From Candidatus Proelusimicrobium tauri (lineage in GTDB: Bacteria > Elusimicrobiota > Elusimicrobia > Elusimicrobiales > Elusimicrobiaceae): DNA of 52,260 nt. The stretch's first letter is position 1. Each line of letters begins with the position of its first letter. Below the pieces are notes generated by a model, which searched no databases, was not told the DNA's origin, and was given only the letters and a program-made list of their open reading frames with translations. The position numbers were made by a program, and so were the translations under genes. Shown here piece after piece: positions 50,288 through 52,260 of this stretch. Location of the stretch: contig DBYY01000009.1 of NCBI GenBank assembly GCA_002311025.1, positions 425,241 to 477,500 on the forward strand. The letters run 5' to 3'.

Positions 50288-51499
50288 ATGAGAGTTTTAG
50301 GGATGATAATGGCAGGTGGTAAAGGGGAACGTCTTTTTCCTTTGACAAAAGAACGTTCAAAACCGGCAGTTCCCTTTGGCGGAAAATACAGACTTATAGA
50401 TTTTGTTTTATCAAATTTTGTTAATTCCGGAATATTCTCTTCTTATATTTTGGTGCAATATTTATCCCAATCTCTTATAGAGTATTTAAGAACAAGTTGG
50501 GCAACAAAAGGTATTACAAAGGATCATTTCTTGACAGTTGTTCCGCCGCAAATGCGTCTTGGTGAAATTTGGTATAGAGGTACTGCGGACGCTATTCGCC
50601 AAAATATTAGTTTGATAAATGATTTTGATCCCGATTTAGTGGTTATCTTCGGTGCAGACCATATTTACCGTATGGATATCAGCAAAATGATAGAATTCCA
50701 TGTCCAAAAGAAAGCAGATGTAACCGTAGCGGCAAATGTTGTTCCGCTTAAAGACGCTTCGGCTTTTGGCGTAATGGCTGCTGACGATAATAATCGCATA
50801 GTAAGTTTTGAAGAAAAACCCGCAAACCCACAACCTATACCCGGCAGACCCGATAAGGCCTATGCTTCTATGGGTAATTATATTTTTGATAAAAATGTCC
50901 TTCTTAAAATCTTACAACAAAAGTATTGTGATGTTCCTTCTCTTGATTTCGGTAAAAACATTTTGCCGGTAATTTTGAAACAATACCGCACTTTTGCCTA
51001 TGATTTTGCAAGCCATAAACTAAAAGGTCTTAAACCTTATGAAGAACAGGGCTATTGGCGTGATGTGGGAACAATAGGGGCTTATTGGCAAGCGAATATG
51101 GATTTGCTCGGTCCCGAACCGAAGATTGATTTGAATAATCCGTACTGGCCGATAAACACTTCCGTTCATAATACTCCGCCGACAAGTTATATGGGCGGCA
51201 CTTTACAAAACAGTATGATGAGTAACGGTTGTATAATTTATCCGGAAACGATTATCAAAAACAGCGTTTTGGCCAGCAATGTTGTTGTTATGCCCGGCGC
51301 AGTTATTGAAGACAGTATAATTATGGATTCTTGCACAATCGGCAAGGGCAGCCACATTAAAAAAGCAATTGTTGACCGCTTTAATATTATACCGGATAAT
51401 TCTTCTATCGGCATAGATAAAGAACACGACAGCCAAAATTATTTTATAGATCCTTCCGGCATAGTTGTTATCCCGCGCGGCCGCACGAAATTTTTATAA
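50288..51499 (+). CDS. glgC: Glucose-1-phosphate adenylyltransferase
   Basis: 403 residues. It makes ADP-glucose for glycogen synthesis. Motifs are MIMAGGKGERLFPLTKERSKPAVPFGG (in two parts), YRLIDFVLSN, WYRGTADAIRQN, VVIFGADHIYRMD, FGVMA, SFEEKP, YWRDVGTIGAYW and a C-terminal left-handed beta-helix. AAGGAG lies 5 nt upstream of the ATG region. It follows thyX closely. No other glycogen genes are in the window, so the pathway extends elsewhere. Confidence 0.97.
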   Translation: MRVLGMIMAGGKGERLFPLTKERSKPAVPFGGKYRLIDFVLSNFVNSGIFSSYILVQYLSQSLIEYLRTSWATKGITKDHFLTVVPPQMRLGEIWYRGTADAIRQNISLINDFDPDLVVIFGADHIYRMDISKMIEFHVQKKADVTVAANVVPLKDASAFGVMAADDNNRIVSFEEKPANPQPIPGRPDKAYASMGNYIFDKNVLLKILQQKYCDVPSLDFGKNILPVILKQYRTFAYDFASHKLKGLKPYEEQGYWRDVGTIGAYWQANMDLLGPEPKIDLNNPYWPINTSVHNTPPTSYMGGTLQNSMMSNGCIIYPETIIKNSVLASNVVVMPGAVIEDSIIMDSCTIGKGSHIKKAIVDRFNIIPDNSSIGIDKEHDSQNYFIDPSGIVVIPRGRTKFL

Positions 51500-51505
51500 T
51501 AAAAA

Positions 51506-51940
51506 ATGCAAATAAATATTTTTTATAAAACAAAAATTTCGCCTTATTATCACAAAACAGGTGTTTACAAAAAGGCTCTTTTGCGCGCTTTAGGTAAACA
51601 GGCAAAAGCACAAAAAGAATTAAATGTTTTTGTGGTAAGTCCCAAAGAAATGCTAAAAATCAATACGGAATTTTTAGGGCATAAATATGTGACCGATGTT
51701 ATAACTTTTCCTTATCCTCAGACGAATTTAAAGGGGGAAGTTTTCGGCGATATTATTGTCTGTTTTGAACAAGCCAAAAAGCAAGCACCGACAGCCAAAA
51801 CAAGCACACTTTTAGAGTTTCTTATTTTGATGATTCACGGCGCTTTACATCTTATTGGTTATGATGATAATACTTTAGAATTGCGGGATAAAATGAATAG
51901 ACTAGCGCATTCTATTGCCGAGAAGGCTCTCAAGTCTTAA
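51506..51940 (+). CDS. ybeY: Endoribonuclease YbeY with altered zinc site
   Basis: 144 residues. YbeY is a rRNA-maturation and ribosome quality-control endonuclease. The N-terminal VSPKEMLKINTEFLGHKYVTDVITFPY (in two parts) and GDIIVCFEQA are typical. The zinc motif HGxLHLxGYDH is here HGALHLIGYDDN: His111 and His115 are present, but the third ligand is Asp121 instead of His. It begins 6 nt after the glgC stop without a ribosome binding site; a TATAAT spans the stop (51495-51500). Its end overlaps the convergent gene by 39 nt. Confidence 0.93.
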   Translation: MQINIFYKTKISPYYHKTGVYKKALLRALGKQAKAQKELNVFVVSPKEMLKINTEFLGHKYVTDVITFPYPQTNLKGEVFGDIIVCFEQAKKQAPTAKTSTLLEFLILMIHGALHLIGYDDNTLELRDKMNRLAHSIAEKALKS

Positions 51941-52260
51941 GGCTTTATAATCAATAATCTTATCTATTAAAGTATTACTGAAACAATATAGCGGACTTAA
52001 TAACATTGTTAAATAAATGTTTAACTTTGATATTTTTCTGTTTGTTTTTTTGCCTTGTTTGTGTGGTGCAAGACCGAGTAAATAAAGGGTATCAAGACTC
52101 CAAAACACAGGCCAAGCAACAGCCGCACGGCTGAATAATTTTCTTCTAGGTATTTGTTTTAAAAATTCTTTTGCAGCAAGAAGATTTTCTTTTGCTTCCT
52201 TCATCCAATAAAGCATTATGGGATAAAGTTTTAAATAATTTTCTATCTCAAGTAAATCTT
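51902..52260 (-). CDS. Probable squalene/phytoene synthase, C-terminal part
   Basis: Open on the minus strand to the window edge, so the N-terminal part of the gene lies outside. About 119 residues are visible. The helix YWMKEAKENLLAAKEFLKQIP, split here, then RAAVAWPVFWSLDTLYLL matches the C-terminal region of trans-isoprenyl diphosphate synthases making squalene or phytoene, which ends with a Pro/Leu-rich 'AWP...TL.LL' segment. The DxxxD catalytic motifs are upstream of the window, so the call rests on this C-terminal pattern only. The internal ATG at 52216 is not a start; the frame continues beyond it. Confidence 0.55.
   Translation of the reverse strand, partial: DLLEIENYLKLYPIMLYWMKEAKENLLAAKEFLKQIPRRKLFSRAAVAWPVFWSLDTLYLLGLAPHKQGKKTNRKISKLNIYLTMLLSPLYCFSNTLIDKIIDYKALRLESLLGNRMR

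Noticed and set aside
51495..51500. TATAAT before ybeY as another leaderless promoter
   Set aside because: It lies only 5 nt from the ATG and largely within the glgC stop codon region (TTATAATAA context), so it is not counted with the 6-nt set.

Overview
The window is a dense, low-GC stretch of bacterial chromosome with about 50 protein genes, one tRNA, no mobile element, no CRISPR array and no rRNA. Almost all genes are housekeeping. The cell is a diderm: there is an apolipoprotein N-acyltransferase (Lnt), Cys-lipobox lipoproteins, secreted UshA-type nucleotidases and a protein ending in a beta-barrel-like domain with a terminal Phe. MutL has an endonuclease site, thymidylate synthase is ThyX, and Fe-S assembly uses full-length NifU with NifS. 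This set, with the Lys/Asn-rich coding and the many secreted small orphan proteins, best fits a host-associated Elusimicrobiota-like bacterium. That is inference from gene content; no database was consulted.

Layout: 63-753 holds tRNA-Val and a Nudix hydrolase. 788-4285 is dnaE. 4408-5967 has a small tandem-repeat basic protein with its own promoter and terminator, then two related secreted orphans. 6055-8686 has pth diverging from folD, followed by a lipoprotein and an ankyrin-like membrane protein. 8687-10390 is a minus operon (Nfu, PHP phosphoesterase, glycerophosphodiesterase). 10493-11439 has two envelope orphans. 11557-20990 is a long plus run: nifU-nifS, then secA-lnt-prfB-hemW and a CofE-like gamma-glutamyl ligase. 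20980-23572 has dgt diverging from coaD and a pyruvyl transferase. 23569-31884 is a minus operon: two UshA-type nucleotidases (the second degenerate), dusB, mutS and mutL. 31962-34406 has sdaA diverging from mntP, then an mntP-like paralogue. 34481-42001 is a plus operon: hpt-ftsH-glmM-pdxJ-glmS-acpS-nnrD. 42020-48137 has an alpha/beta hydrolase converging on a minus block (nadK-recN, a small membrane protein, an outer-membrane-like protein, glycerate kinase). 48185-52260 has an FG-GAP secreted protein, thyX, glgC, ybeY and the 3' part of a probable squalene/phytoene synthase. No gene-free stretch exceeds 300 bases.

The most interesting signal is regulatory. Many genes whose ATG lacks a Shine-Dalgarno sequence have a -10-like hexamer ending exactly 6 nt before the ATG (pth, folD, dgt, coaD, mutS, sdaA, mntP, the 42020 hydrolase, the 48185 gene; 7 nt for nadK). 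This predicts leaderless mRNAs. Genes with an AAGGAG-type site instead have promoters further upstream, often with TGn-extended TATACT boxes. In the dgt/coaD gap the two -10 boxes form one perfect 12-bp palindrome.

Other points worth a second look: the 74-residue two-repeat protein; an UshA-like lipoprotein that has lost nearly all metal ligands next to an intact paralogue; a CofE-like ligase with no sign of F420 biosynthesis, a candidate FolC substitute; a FolD with a rearranged active site; a YbeY with its third zinc His replaced by Asp; and a long hairpin between sdaA and the nucleotidase gene that can hide that gene's ribosome binding site.
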